From the NCBI GenBank assembly GCA_009912235.1, contig WNDS01000004.1:248001-312000 (forward strand): a stretch of DNA of 64,000 nt, in the 5' to 3' direction. Under the pieces are notes generated by a model, which saw only the letters and a program-made list of their open reading frames with translations, was not told the origin of the DNA and searched no databases. The translations under genes were made by a program, and so were the position numbers. The DNA comes from Stenotrophomonas maltophilia (lineage in GTDB: Bacteria > Pseudomonadota > Gammaproteobacteria > Xanthomonadales > Xanthomonadaceae). How positions within the stretch are numbered: the stretch's first letter is position 1; the number at the start of each line of letters is the position of its first letter. Positions 30,361-39,175 of the stretch are shown in pieces.

Positions 30361-30445
30361 GGTAGAGTCGACTGTTAGCCGACTGCCTTTCGATCAGCGG
30401 TCGTATCGCCGGATCAAGGGCAGTCGACTAACAGTCGACTCTACC
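30361..30445. repeat. Head-to-head SMAG dimer between thiL and nusB
   Basis: Perfect 18-nt outer arms: GGTAGAGTCGACTGTTAG (30361-30378) and its reverse complement (30428-30445). The inner parts pair further (CCGACTGCC with GGGCAGTCG). GTAG lies at both tips. In the nusB-thiL transcript this would be a long stable hairpin, able to separate expression of the two genes. Confidence 0.8.
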
Positions 30446-30492
30446 GAAGCAGATTCCCGCGCCGTTCAATGAACGATGCGGGACGCAGGGGA

Positions 30493-30972
30493 TCAGTGAC
30501 CCGATTCGACCTTGCGCCATTCCATGGCAGCACGGTCCAGCACGCCGTTGACGTAGGTATGGCCGTGCTCGGAACCAAAACGCTTGGCCGATTCGATGGC
30601 TTCGTTGATGACCACGCGGTACGGAACGTCCAGGCGGAAGCGCAGTTCATAGGCGGCCAGGCGCAGTACGGCGCGCTCGATGGCGTCCACTTCCTCGATG
30701 CCACGGTCCAGGTACGGGCCCAGGGCATCGTCGATGTCACGGCGGTTATCCAGCACGCCGTGCAGCAGCGCTTCGAAATAGGCCAGATCGGCAATTTCGC
30801 GGGCCTGTTCGTGGGCGAACTGGGCGATCAGCGATTGTGCGTTGCCGCCGGAAATCTGCCAGGCGTACAGGGCCTGCATGGCACCACGCCGGGCGCGCGA
30901 ACGCAGCACGGGATCGATGCCGTCGCGGCGCACGGGCTTGCCGGACGGCCTGCCTTGGGTGTTCTTGTTCAT
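30493..30972 (-). CDS. nusB: Transcription antitermination factor NusB
   Basis: RNA-binding factor for rRNA antitermination (boxA, with NusE/S10). From ATG 30972 it has 159 residues. It has a basic start ([18 protein letters not shown]), then [16 protein letters not shown], the family signature, and [27 protein letters not shown] near the C-terminus. The start overlaps the ribH stop by 4 nt. Intact. Confidence 0.95.
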   Translation of the reverse strand: MNKNTQGRPSGKPVRRDGIDPVLRSRARRGAMQALYAWQISGGNAQSLIAQFAHEQAREIADLAYFEALLHGVLDNRRDIDDALGPYLDRGIEEVDAIERAVLRLAAYELRFRLDVPYRVVINEAIESAKRFGSEHGHTYVNGVLDRAAMEWRKVESGH

Positions 30973-31436
30973 GGCAGTTGCTCCAGCAGGTTGACCATTT
31001 CCAGTGCCGCGATGGCGACTTCCTCGCCCTTGTTGCCGTGGCTGCCGCCAGCGCGGGCCTCGGCATCTTCGGCGCGTTCCACCGCCAGCACGCCGTTCAG
31101 CACCGGCACGCCGAAATCCAGCTGCACGCGCATCAGGCCTTCGGCGCAGCGGTCGGCCACGTGTTCGTAATGGCGGGTATCGCCACGGATCACGCATCCC
31201 AGGGTGAGGATGACGGCGTGTTCATGGGCGGCGGCCAGGCGCGCGGCGACCAGCGGCAGTTCCCAGGCACCCGGCACGCGGATCACGTCGATGTTGGCTT
31301 CGGCAATGCCGTTGCCGGCCAGGCTCTGGCGGGCGCCAGCAACCAGCGTATCGGTGATGCGGGCGTTCCAGCGGCTGGCCAGGATGGCAAAGCGCGCCGA
31401 CTCGGGGGTGCGAAGATCGCCTTCGTAGTGGCTCAT
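30969..31436 (-). CDS. ribH: 6,7-dimethyl-8-ribityllumazine synthase
   Basis: Penultimate step of riboflavin synthesis: joins the ribityl-uracil intermediate with the dihydroxybutanone phosphate made by RibB. It has 155 residues. [20 protein letters not shown] is the N-terminal substrate motif, [15 protein letters not shown] and [22 protein letters not shown] are diagnostic, and the end includes [23 protein letters not shown]. Coupled to nusB by a 4-nt overlap. A 155-nt spacer with REPs separates it from ribBA. Intact. Confidence 0.95.
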   Translation of the reverse strand: MSHYEGDLRTPESARFAILASRWNARITDTLVAGARQSLAGNGIAEANIDVIRVPGAWELPLVAARLAAAHEHAVILTLGCVIRGDTRHYEHVADRCAEGLMRVQLDFGVPVLNGVLAVERAEDAEARAGGSHGNKGEEVAIAALEMVNLLEQLP

Positions 31437-31480
31437 ATGCGGCTTGGGGTTTCAATTAGGGGGAGATTCTACCGCATGGC

Positions 31481-31546
31481 GTGCCGACCAACGGTCGGCA
31501 CCTACCGGGGCCGCGGGATGTCCGCCGGGCATGGCCCGGCGCTACC
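31481..31546. repeat. REP cluster between ribBA and ribH
   Basis: GTGCCGACCAACGGTCGGCAC followed by CTACC, then GCCGGGCATGGCCCGGCGCTACC: two GTAG-tipped REPs on the same side, next to a copy of the GGGGTC palindrome family. Confidence 0.6.
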
Positions 31547-31579
31547 GGGGCCGGAGCCCGCGGTGCGGGATCCGACCCC
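31547..31579. repeat. Palindromic element, family copy 4 (short, GC-rich stem)
   Basis: GGGGCCGGAGCCCGC, 3-nt loop, GCGGGATCCGACCCC. The outer ends match the family with two mismatches between arms; the inner stem differs from all other copies. Confidence 0.6.
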
Positions 31580-31591
31580 ATCGGGCGACGG

Positions 31592-32692
31592 TTACAGGGT
31601 GACCGTTTCCACCACTTCCAGGCCGTAGCCGGACAGGCCGACCTGGCGGCGCGGGGTGCCCAGCACGCGCAGCTTGCCCAGGCCCAGGTCGGACAGGATC
31701 TGCGCGCCGGCACCGTTGCGGCGCCACTGTCCCACGTCCTTGTCCTTGCCCGGGGTGACCGGCGCCGGCTGCTGGCGCAGGCGGGCCAGCAGGGCCTCGC
31801 CGTCGCGCGGGGCCGACAGCACCACCATCACGCCTGCGCCTTCGGCGGCGATCGCACGCAGGGCGTCGGTGGCGGCCAAGCCGAAATCATCACGGCGCCA
31901 GTGCAGCAGGTCGGCCAGCGGGTTTTCCACCTGCACGCGCACCAGGGTCGGGGTGTCGGCATCGGGAGTGCCACGCACCAGCGCGAAATGCAGGTCGTGG
32001 GCGATGCGGTCGCGGAAGGTGACCAGCGTGAACGGACCGAACTCGGTGTCGATGGCGCGCTCGTCCACGCGCTCGACGGTCCTTTCGGTGGCCAGGCGGT
32101 AGGCGATCAGGTCGGCGATGGAGCCCATCTTCAGGCCGTGCTCGCGCGCGAACACTTCCAGTTCCGGGCGGCGCGCCATGCTGCCGTCCGGGTTGAGGAT
32201 CTCCACCAGCACACCGGCCGGTTCCAGCCCGGCCAGCATGGCCAGATCCACGCCGGCTTCGGTGTGGCCGGCGCGGGTCAGCACGCCGCCCGGCTGGGCG
32301 ATCAGCGGGAAGATGTGGCCCGGCTGGTGCAGGTCGGCCGGCTTGGCGTTCGGCTTCACCGCGGTGCGGATGGTGTGGGCGCGGTCATGGGCGGAAATGC
32401 CCGTGGTCACGCCTTCGGCCGCCTCGATGCTGACGGTGAAGTTGGTCTGGAACTGCGCGGTATTGGCCTGCACCATCGGCGCCAGGCCGAGATCGGCAGC
32501 GCGCGTGCGGGTCAGCGGCAGGCACACCAGGCCGCGGCCGTGGGTGACCATGAAGTTGATGTCCGACGGCTTGACCAGCTCGGCGGCCAAGATCAGGTCG
32601 CCTTCATTCTCGCGGTCTTCGTCATCGACGATGACGACCATGCGGCCCTGGCGGATGTCTTCCAGGATCTCGGGGATCGGGGCGAAATTCAT
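31592..32692 (-). CDS. ribB: 3,4-dihydroxy-2-butanone-4-phosphate synthase with degenerate GTP cyclohydrolase II domain
   Basis: Residues 1-200 are a complete DHBP synthase, with IVDDEDRENEGDLILAAE (acidic active-site loop), THGRGLVCLPL and the HTEAGVDLAML segment, making the four-carbon unit for RibH. Residues about 205-366 resemble GTP cyclohydrolase II, but the Cys-x10-Cys-x-Cys zinc site (family: SECLTGD...RCDCG) is replaced by VENPLADLLHWRRDDFG, with no cysteine. So the second domain cannot be a normal zinc cyclohydrolase. Such RibBX-type proteins are known in Proteobacteria and need a separate ribA. Total 366 residues. The start overlaps the ribE stop by 4 nt. Confidence 0.92.
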   Translation of the reverse strand: MNFAPIPEILEDIRQGRMVVIVDDEDRENEGDLILAAELVKPSDINFMVTHGRGLVCLPLTRTRAADLGLAPMVQANTAQFQTNFTVSIEAAEGVTTGISAHDRAHTIRTAVKPNAKPADLHQPGHIFPLIAQPGGVLTRAGHTEAGVDLAMLAGLEPAGVLVEILNPDGSMARRPELEVFAREHGLKMGSIADLIAYRLATERTVERVDERAIDTEFGPFTLVTFRDRIAHDLHFALVRGTPDADTPTLVRVQVENPLADLLHWRRDDFGLAATDALRAIAAEGAGVMVVLSAPRDGEALLARLRQQPAPVTPGKDKDVGQWRRNGAGAQILSDLGLGKLRVLGTPRRQVGLSGYGLEVVETVTL

Positions 32693-33315
32693 GCGGCATC
32701 TCCCTGCGGCTGCTGGCCGTTGCTCGGCACACCGATCAAACGCTCTACGTAGCGGGCGACCAGGTCGATTTCCAGGTTCACCGCGCTGCCCACGCCGGTG
32801 GCGGAGAAGGCGGTGTTGGCCACGGTGTGCGGAATCAGCGCGACGTCGAAGCCTTCGTCGTCCACCTCGTTGACGGTGAGGCTGACGCCGTCCACGCAGA
32901 TCGAGCCCTTCTTGGCGATGTAGCGGCGCAGCGCGGCCGGCGCAGCGAAGCGCCAGCGCTGGGCACGTGCATCGTCGTGGATGGACAGGACCTGGCCGAG
33001 GCCATCGACGTGGCCGCTGACCAGGTGGCCGCCAAGGCGGTCGGTCGGTCGCATGGCGCGTTCGAGATTGATGACCGCGCCTTCAGCCAGCTGGCCCAGC
33101 GTGGTCAGGCCCAGGGTCTCGGTGGAGGCATCGGCCTGGAAACTGCTGGCGTCGAACGCGATGACGGTCAGGCACACGCCATTGATGGCGATGCTCTCGC
33201 CCATCTGCACGTGGTCGAACGACAGGCTGCCGACGTTGAAGGTGAAGCGGACATCGCCGCCGATGGTGTCGCGAGCGGCCAGACGGCCGACGCCTTCGAT
33301 GATTCCAGTAAACAA
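32689..33315 (-). CDS. ribE: Riboflavin synthase alpha subunit
   Basis: Last step of riboflavin synthesis: dismutation of two lumazine molecules. The family always begins MFTGI. Here that places the start at a TTG (33313-33315), with GGAG 7 nt upstream; the longer frame to 33393 is not conserved. Two lumazine-binding repeats are seen: INGVCLTVIAF...GHLVSGHVDGLG and VDGVSLTVNEV. About 208 residues. It lies directly behind the FMN riboswitch, which with the weak TTG start points to tight control. Confidence 0.94.
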   Translation of the reverse strand: MFTGIIEGVGRLAARDTIGGDVRFTFNVGSLSFDHVQMGESIAINGVCLTVIAFDASSFQADASTETLGLTTLGQLAEGAVINLERAMRPTDRLGGHLVSGHVDGLGQVLSIHDDARAQRWRFAAPAALRRYIAKKGSICVDGVSLTVNEVDDEGFDVALIPHTVANTAFSATGVGSAVNLEIDLVARYVERLIGVPSNGQQPQGDAA

Positions 33316-33370
33316 GAACGTTCTCCGCGGAATGTGAGCGAAAAACGCCGCAAGGCGAACAGGCACGCGA

Positions 33371-33386
33371 AGGGCCGCAAGGCCCT
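33371..33386 (-). terminator. Hairpin between riboswitch and ribE
   Basis: AGGGCC-TTGC-GGCCCT on the minus strand, directly after the riboswitch core and 55 nt before the ribE start. There is no T run, so it may be part of the expression platform rather than a classic terminator. Confidence 0.4.
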
Positions 33387-33393
33387 GTGGCAC

Positions 33394-33533
33394 CGTCTTC
33401 TTTCATCCGGACTATGACCGTCGGCTCCGGCATTGGACCGGATCTGCTGACCCCCGGTGATGGACCGGGGCGCTCGCGGGCTCGTGCTTGCGCACCTACC
33501 GCCGGTGGGGAATCGCACCCCGCCCTGAAGACG
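33394..33533 (-). ncRNA. FMN riboswitch (RFN element)
   Basis: On the minus strand the closing helix CGTCTTC...GAAGACG encloses the strongly conserved RFN segments: AGGGCGGGGTG-CGATTCCCCACCGGCGGTA, then GAGCCCGCGAGCGC, GGTCAGCAGATCCGGT and GCCGACGGTCATAGTCCGGATG. FMN binding would turn down the downstream ribE-ribBA-ribH-nusB-thiL genes. ribD, upstream at 36.5 kb, lies outside its reach. Confidence 0.95.
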
Positions 33534-33785
33534 TTTGTATACCGGCGAACCGGCGGGGCCATTGTAGCAGCGGCACCGGGCCGGGGCGTGCGCGGAAGGC
33601 AGGGCAGCCATGCGCATGTGCGGAACAGCGTTTTCCGCGCAGCCCGTCGCAGTTCGGGTATCTCGCCTCGCTTTTTGTAAATATTTCATTAAAATCACGC
33701 CCCGAACGACATGAGGTCGTTTCCGTGCGTGGGCCATGGAAGCCCAGCGGCACGGACAGTACTCCTCCAAAATGGAAGCAACACC

Positions 33786-34408
33786 ATGCGCACTTCTTTC
33801 CTGCTGGCTGCCCTGCTGGCTGCCGCACCGCTGTCGGCCACCGCTGCTGAAGGCCTGAGCTACACCTACGCCGAAGCCGGCTGGACCCAGCTGAAGATCA
33901 ACGACAGCGACATCAACGACCCGAAGGGCAACGGCGGCTATCTGCGCGGTTCGTTCGGCATCGCCGACAACGTCAACGTGTTCGGCGGCTGGTCGACCGT
34001 GTCCAAGAGCTACCGCTTCAACGGCGCGCGCCTGAAGTACGAACTGAACCAGCCGGAGCTGGGCATCGGTTACCACATGGGCATGAGCGACCGCGTGGAC
34101 TTCACCAGCGACATCGCCTGGCTGCGCCTGAACCACGAACTGAAGCTGAGCGTGCCGGGCTTCGGCAGCGCCCGCGACAAGAACCACGTCAACGCCGGCC
34201 GCGTGACCGTTGGCCTGCGTGGCAAGCCCTCGCCGCGTACTGAAGCCTGGGTCAAGGCCGGTTACATCGACGGCAGCGACATGGACGGTGAGTGGACCGG
34301 CACCCTGGGTGGCCAGATCAACTTCACCCGCACCTGGGCCTGACCGGCGAACTACAGGCCTACGACAGCGCCGCCCAGTTCAGCCTGGGCGTACGCGCCA
34401 GCTTCTGA
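33786..34408 (+). pseudogene. ax21: Ax21-family outer-membrane protein with one-base frameshift near the C-terminus
   Basis: Beta-barrel protein of the Ax21 family of Xanthomonas/Stenotrophomonas, with signal peptide (MRTSFLLAALLAAAPLSATA) and mature start AEGLSYTYAEAGWTQLKI. The frame reads through to FTRTWA and stops at 34343. One G appears missing from the GGG run at 34336-34338. Adding it gives WGLTGELQAYDSAAQFSLGVRASF and a TGA at 34406-34408, the expected final two strands ending in Phe, for 207 residues. Without the last strands the barrel should not insert properly. Earlier claims about Ax21 as a plant immune elicitor were retracted; its role remains open. A terminator follows. Confidence 0.83.
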
Positions 34409-34437
34409 GTTTCTGATCGCCCCTCGTCGTGCGATCG

Positions 34438-34466
34438 ACAGGCCCCGCAAGGGGCCTGTTTTTTTG
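34438..34466 (+). terminator. Rho-independent terminator after ax21
   Basis: ACAGGCCCC-GCAA-GGGGCCTGT followed by seven Ts. Strong intrinsic terminator. Confidence 0.92.
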
Positions 34467-34560
34467 GGGCGCTGTACACCACCATGTGCCCCCCGTCGTG
34501 CCACCGGCAGTGCAGGAAGATACCTCCGGCCTGCGTGCCTCTGGAACAGGAAACACCGTC

Positions 34561-35445
34561 ATGAAGAGCCCCATCCGTACCCTGCTGGCCAGTACCCTGC
34601 TGTGCGCCCCGCTGTGGGCCGCCGCCGCTCCGGCCACGCTGTCGCCCGAACAGGCGTTCGACCTGTACGCACGCACCCTGCTGGAGGACAATGCTGCCGC
34701 CACGCGAGCGCTCAATGACGCGTTGAAGCCGGCCTTCGAGGGCCAGGATGCCGTGACCCCCACGCCGGGTGCACTGGCCAAAGCGCTGGCCGAACCATGG
34801 CAGACCGTGCTAGCCGGCACCGGCGCGAAGGTCGACGCTACCGCCACCGAAGCGCTGTATGCCAAGGTCCTGCGCGATTCGAAGTGCCGTGCGACGCAGA
34901 GCGTGATCGAAGACAACGCGTACGTGGAAGACCAGAAGCTGGCGCGCATCACCTTCCGCTGCCAGGTGCCCGACCTGGGCACGGTGCGCCCGCTGTTCGC
35001 CGCCAGCGTTGCGCCTGACGCCAGCGCAGCCGTGCGCAGGCAGTTCACCGCTGCCTATACCCAGGCACTGCAGCGTGGCGCGCGCGTGCCGGTCGGCGGC
35101 ACCTTCACCCTGTACCCGGCCAAGGACAACGGCTACTGGTACAGCGGCAACGCCGATGACCTGGTCGGCACGGTGGCCGGTGCGCTGGCGCCGTTCGAGG
35201 CATGGATGCAGGACGCGCAGGCGGCCGCCGCGCCGAACGTCACCGGCGTGCCGGGCTGCGACCTGTTGCTGCAGCAGCACCGCAGCTGCGTGGCGAAGAT
35301 CGCACCGGACCAGCTCACCGGCGTGGACGCGATGGCCGAGGAGCTGAAGGCCAAGGCGCAGGTGCGATCGGCCGATGAGATGACGCAGGAATGCAAAGCC
35401 CTGCGCCCGATCGCGCAGATGATGTGGACCGAGGCGTGCGGGTAA
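34561..35445 (+). CDS. Secreted or periplasmic protein of unknown function
   Basis: 294 residues from ATG 34561. A clear signal peptide (MKSPIRTLLASTLLCAPLWAAA) precedes a mostly helical mature protein starting PATLSPEQAFDLYARTLLED. Cysteines occur in well separated places (SKCRATQ, FRCQVP, GCDLLLQQHRSCV, ECKALRP, EACG), so several disulphides are likely. No known domain recognised. It lies between ax21 and the convergent ribD and is transcribed alone. Confidence 0.8.
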   Translation: MKSPIRTLLASTLLCAPLWAAAAPATLSPEQAFDLYARTLLEDNAAATRALNDALKPAFEGQDAVTPTPGALAKALAEPWQTVLAGTGAKVDATATEALYAKVLRDSKCRATQSVIEDNAYVEDQKLARITFRCQVPDLGTVRPLFAASVAPDASAAVRRQFTAAYTQALQRGARVPVGGTFTLYPAKDNGYWYSGNADDLVGTVAGALAPFEAWMQDAQAAAAPNVTGVPGCDLLLQQHRSCVAKIAPDQLTGVDAMAEELKAKAQVRSADEMTQECKALRPIAQMMWTEACG

Positions 35446-35453
35446 GCCGGCAA

Positions 35454-35482
35454 GGTCGATCCACGCCATGCGTGGATCGACC
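35454..35482. terminator. Hairpin between convergent genes
   Basis: GGTCGATCCACG-CCATG-CGTGGATCGACC, perfect 12-bp stem with no T run. Its sequence type (ATCCACGCCATGCGTGGAT) recurs at 36604 and 58858, so it is also a repeat. Confidence 0.55.
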
Positions 35483-35490
35483 TCACAGCA

Positions 35491-36576
35491 TCATGCGCGC
35501 AGCAGCACCCTGAGGTCCTCGCCCACCTGGCGCTGATCGACCACGCGCAGACGACGCTGCTGGTCCATCGTCTCGATGCCCAGGCCGGAAAGCAGCGGGC
35601 GGCCGGTATCACCCAGCAGCGTCGGCGCCTGGTAGAGCAGCAGTTCATCGGCCCAGCCACCGCGCAGCAGCGCACCGGCCAGCGTCGCGCCGGCTTCGGT
35701 GTGCACTTCGTTGATGCCGCGCTCGGCCAGCAGCGCCAGCACCGCGCCAAAGTCCAGGCGGCCCGCCACGCAGGGCACGCTGGCGAATTCGGCATCGGCC
35801 GCATCCGGTGCGCTCACTGCGGCATCGTGCAGGTACAGCGTCGGTGCCCCGCCCTCGCGCACGCGGCTGCATTCCAATGAGCGCAGCTGCGCATCGAGCA
35901 CCACGCGCAGCGGTGGCGTAACCTCGGTGTCGGCCAGGCGTACGGTCAGCATCGGGTCGTCGGCCAGCACGGTGCCGGCACCGGTGAGGATGGCGCCAGC
36001 GCGTGCGCGCCAGTGCTGCACGTCTTCGCGTGCGGCCGGGCCGGTGATCCACTTGGAACTGCCATCGGCCATCGCGGTGCGCCCATCCAGGCTGGCGGCC
36101 AGCTTCACCCGCAGCCACGGCCGGTTGCGCTCCACGCGGGAGAGGAAACCCTTGTTGAGTTCGCGCGCCTGCGCGGCCATCAGGCCTTCAACCACCTCGA
36201 TGCCGGCTTCGCGCAGCAGGGCGAAGCCGCCGCCATCGACCTTCGGGAAGGGATCGCGCAGGGCGGCAACCACGCGCGACACACCGGCCTCGATCAGCGC
36301 CAGCGCGCACGGCGGAGTGCGGCCGTAGTGGGCGCAGGGTTCCAGGCTGACATAGGCGGTGGCACCGCGCGCCTCGCTGCCGGCTTCGCGCAGCGCGAAG
36401 ACTTCGGCATGCGGGCCGCCGGCACGCTGGTGCCAGCCCTGCCCGACCACGCGCTCGCCATGAGCGATCACGCAGCCGACCAGCGGGTTCGGCCGGGCGG
36501 TATAGGCCGCACGCTCGGCCAGGCGCAGCGCGCTGGCCATGTGCAGATGATCAAGGGCGGTGAACGGAGTCGTCAT
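35491..36576 (-). CDS. ribD: Bifunctional riboflavin deaminase/reductase
   Basis: Converts the first pyrimidine of the riboflavin pathway by deamination and side-chain reduction. ATG 36576 begins MTTPFTALDHLHMASALRLA. The deaminase domain has the zinc motifs GGPHAEVFALREAG and EPCAHYGRTPPCALALIEAGV. The reductase domain shows VKLAASLDGRTAM, SSKWITGPAAR and EVHTEAGATLAGALL. 361 residues, intact. Unlike in many relatives it is separated from ribE by ax21 and a second gene on the other strand. Confidence 0.95.
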   Translation of the reverse strand: MTTPFTALDHLHMASALRLAERAAYTARPNPLVGCVIAHGERVVGQGWHQRAGGPHAEVFALREAGSEARGATAYVSLEPCAHYGRTPPCALALIEAGVSRVVAALRDPFPKVDGGGFALLREAGIEVVEGLMAAQARELNKGFLSRVERNRPWLRVKLAASLDGRTAMADGSSKWITGPAAREDVQHWRARAGAILTGAGTVLADDPMLTVRLADTEVTPPLRVVLDAQLRSLECSRVREGGAPTLYLHDAAVSAPDAADAEFASVPCVAGRLDFGAVLALLAERGINEVHTEAGATLAGALLRGGWADELLLYQAPTLLGDTGRPLLSGLGIETMDQQRRLRVVDQRQVGEDLRVLLRA

Positions 36577-36600
36577 ATTGCCATGGTAACGCCGGCGGTG

Positions 36601-36657
36601 CAGATCCACGCCATGCGTGGATGCAACCTTCAGTGCCAACCAAGGTTGGCACCCACC
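36601..36657. repeat. Two REP-type palindromes between ribD and nrdR
   Basis: ATCCACGCCATGCGTGGAT and GTGCCAACCAAGGTTGGCAC followed by CCACC. The same two sequence types occur elsewhere in the window. Confidence 0.6.
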
Positions 36658-36663
36658 GGGGCG

Positions 36664-37185
36664 TCAGCCCTTCTTTTTCTTGGTCAGGGCGATCACATCG
36701 CCCAGCAGCTGCAGCTGCTCGGTGCTGGCCGGCAGCTCGCGTTCGAGTTTCTCGATCTCCTCGCGGAAATCGGCCACGTCCTCGAAGCTGCGGTAGACCG
36801 AGGCGAAGCGCACATAGCCGACGTGGTCGAGCTTGCGCAGTTCGTTCATCACGAACTCGCCGACCTTGATCGACGGCACTTCGCGTTCGCCACTGGTGCG
36901 CAGCTGGTGCACGACCGCACGCACGGCCGATTCGATCTTCTCTTCGCCCACCGGCCGCTTCTGCAGCGCGCGGTCGAACCCGGCGCGCACCTTGCGCACC
37001 TCGAAGACCTCACGGCTGCCATCGCTCTTGACGATGGCCGGCATCTTCAACTCGATGGTTTCCAGCGTGCTGAACCGCTCGTTGCAGGCCTCGCACTCAC
37101 GCCGACGACGGATCGTCGCGCCGTCTTCGGAGACGCGCGAATCGATCACCCGGGTGTCGGCATGTTGGCAGAAGGGGCAGTACAT
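36664..37185 (-). CDS. nrdR: Transcriptional repressor NrdR
   Basis: Zinc-ribbon plus ATP-cone regulator of ribonucleotide reductase genes. The 173 residues begin [17 protein letters not shown]; zinc is held by CPFC and CEAC. The ATP cone follows ([20 protein letters not shown] and on). The tail is basic (TKKKKG). It lies upstream of ribD in the common nrdR-ribD order. Intact. Confidence 0.96.
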   Translation of the reverse strand: MYCPFCQHADTRVIDSRVSEDGATIRRRRECEACNERFSTLETIELKMPAIVKSDGSREVFEVRKVRAGFDRALQKRPVGEEKIESAVRAVVHQLRTSGEREVPSIKVGEFVMNELRKLDHVGYVRFASVYRSFEDVADFREEIEKLERELPASTEQLQLLGDVIALTKKKKG

Positions 37186-37278
37186 GGAGCGCCTGATTCA
37201 GGGAAAACGTCACGCCACGGTCATGGCAGCGTCGCAACGGTACCTGAGAAGGGGCGTCCCAGCAAATGCGAGCGGCGC

Positions 37279-37719
37279 TCAGCCTTGCGCGGCAGCGGGT
37301 TGCCGCCAGCGTAGCCACGCCAGATGTGCGGCCGGCAGCAGCAGCGAGGGACCCGCCAGCAAAAGCGCAAAGGCCTCGCGGCCATGGGTCAGGCCCAGCC
37401 AGATCCCGATGCCAAGCAGCGGCGCGCTGGCAATCATCCCCAGCAGCAACGCGCCCCACCGTGCGCGGCCGCGTGACTGCAGCAGACGGCGACCGCCCAG
37501 CAGGTAGTCGCAGCTGAGCCTCAGCTAGGCGAGGCATCCGGCAAGACCGGCCACGCTCCAGACCAGCATCAGCAGAGGCGCTGCGACGTTGTCGCCGGCG
37601 AGCAATGCCAGGCTGCCCCTGATGCCAAACACCGCTATCGCCCCCCCGAACAGCAGGCTGGGCAGGCCGAACGTCACGGCCAGCGCGGCGTACAGGTATT
37701 TGCTGCGGCGCTCATCCAT
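37279..37719 (-). pseudogene. Small four-helix membrane protein with internal amber codon
   Basis: From ATG 37719 (MDERRSKYLYAALAVTFGLP) two hydrophobic helices are encoded. The frame then meets TAG at 37525-37527 after AGCLA. Read-through continues LRLSCDYLLGGRRLLQSRGR, then two more hydrophobic helices (LLLGMIASAPLLGIGIWLGL; AFALLLAGPSLLLPAAHLAW) and a natural TGA at 37279. Total 146 codons. The clean continuation and the matching helix-pair layout argue for one gene broken by a stop, most simply a TGG-to-TAG change. Family not recognised. Confidence 0.6.
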
Positions 37720-37740
37720 GTGCGTCATTTTCTCTGTACC

Positions 37741-37779
37741 GGGGTCAGAGCCCTTTTCTGCGAAAAGGGATCCGACCCC
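37741..37779. repeat. Palindromic element, family copy 5
   Basis: GGGGTCAGAGCCCTTTTC and CGAAAAGGGATCCGACCCC, fewer than 10 nt after the glyA stop. It probably also forms the glyA 3' hairpin. Arms have a few mismatches. Confidence 0.7.
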
Positions 37780-37787
37780 GGGATCAA

Positions 37788-39056
37788 TCAGCCGTAGACT
37801 GGGTACTTGCGGCACTGCGCGCTGACGGCATCGCGCACGCGGGCGATGACGGCGTCATCGGCCGGGGCGTCGAGCACGTCGGCGATCCAGTTAGCCAGGT
37901 CCACGCAGTCCTGTTCGACATAACCGCGGGTGGTCACCGCCGGGGTACCCAGGCGCAGGCCCGAGGTGACGAACGGCGAACGCGGGTCGTTGGGCACCGA
38001 GTTCTTGTTGACGGTGATGTGGGCCTTGCCCAGCGCGGCTTCTGCATCCTTGCCGGATACGTCCTTGCCGATCATGTCCACCAGCATCAGGTGGTTCCGG
38101 GTGCCGCCGGAGACGATCTTGTAGCCACGCGCGATCAGCGTGTTGGCCATCGCCTGGGCGTTCTTCACCACCTTCTGCTGGTAGGCGGTGAAGCCCGGCT
38201 CCAGCGCTTCCTTGAAGGCCGCGGCCTTGGCGGCGATGACGTGCATCAGCGGACCACCCTGGATGCCCGGGAACACGATCGACTGCAGCTTCTTGACCAG
38301 GTCCTCGCTGGCGCCCTTGGCCACGATGATGCCGCCGCGCGGGCCGCGCAGGGTCTTGTGGGTGGTGGAGGTGACCACGTGGGCGTGCGGCAGCGGGCTG
38401 GGGTAGACGCCGGCGGCGACCAGGCCGGCCACGTGGGCCATGTCCACGAACAGGTAGGCACCGACCTTGTCGGCGATGGCGCGGAAACGCGCCCAGTCGA
38501 TCACCTGCGAATAGGCCGAGAACCCGGCCACGACCATCTTCGGCTTGTGCTCGACGGCCAGACGCTCGACTTCGTCGTAATCGATCAGGCCCTGGTCGTT
38601 GACGCCGTACTGCACGGCGTTGAAGAGTTTGCCCGAGGCGTTGACCTTGGCACCGTGGGTGAGGTGGCCGCCGTGGGCCAGGCTCATGCCGAGGATGGTG
38701 TCACCCGGCTGCAGCAGGGCGAAGTACACGGCCTGGTTGGCCTGCGAACCGCTGTGCGGCTGCACGTTGGCATACATGTCCTCGGTGGAGCCGGCACCGA
38801 ACAGCTGCTTCAGGCGGTCGATGGCCAGCTGCTCGGCGATGTCCACGTACTCGCAGCCACCGTAGTAGCGCTTGCCCGGGTAGCCTTCGGCGTACTTGTT
38901 GGTCAGCTGGCTGCCCTGGGCTTCCATCACCGCCGGGCTGGTGTAGTTCTCGCTGGCGATCAGCTCGACGTGGTCTTCCTGGCGCTGGGTTTCGGCGGCG
39001 ATGGCCTTGGCCAGTTCGGGATCGTAGGTTTCGATGCGGACGTCACGCGGGAACAT
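37788..39056 (-). CDS. glyA: Serine hydroxymethyltransferase
   Basis: PLP enzyme interconverting serine and glycine with tetrahydrofolate, the main one-carbon source. 422 residues. The start [19 protein letters not shown] is followed by [20 protein letters not shown]. The PLP lysine lies in [16 protein letters not shown], and [18 protein letters not shown] is the C-terminal signature. Intact. Confidence 0.97.
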   Translation of the reverse strand: MFPRDVRIETYDPELAKAIAAETQRQEDHVELIASENYTSPAVMEAQGSQLTNKYAEGYPGKRYYGGCEYVDIAEQLAIDRLKQLFGAGSTEDMYANVQPHSGSQANQAVYFALLQPGDTILGMSLAHGGHLTHGAKVNASGKLFNAVQYGVNDQGLIDYDEVERLAVEHKPKMVVAGFSAYSQVIDWARFRAIADKVGAYLFVDMAHVAGLVAAGVYPSPLPHAHVVTSTTHKTLRGPRGGIIVAKGASEDLVKKLQSIVFPGIQGGPLMHVIAAKAAAFKEALEPGFTAYQQKVVKNAQAMANTLIARGYKIVSGGTRNHLMLVDMIGKDVSGKDAEAALGKAHITVNKNSVPNDPRSPFVTSGLRLGTPAVTTRGYVEQDCVDLANWIADVLDAPADDAVIARVRDAVSAQCRKYPVYG

Positions 39057-39175
39057 CGGGCACTCCAGCAGGCAGGGAAAGGGGGAACAGCACAGTCCCC
39101 GATTGTAGCCCCGTGCCGGGCCGGCGGGGTTGGATACGCCAGCGCATCCAGCCCCCCCCCACCCTGCCGCCGTAC

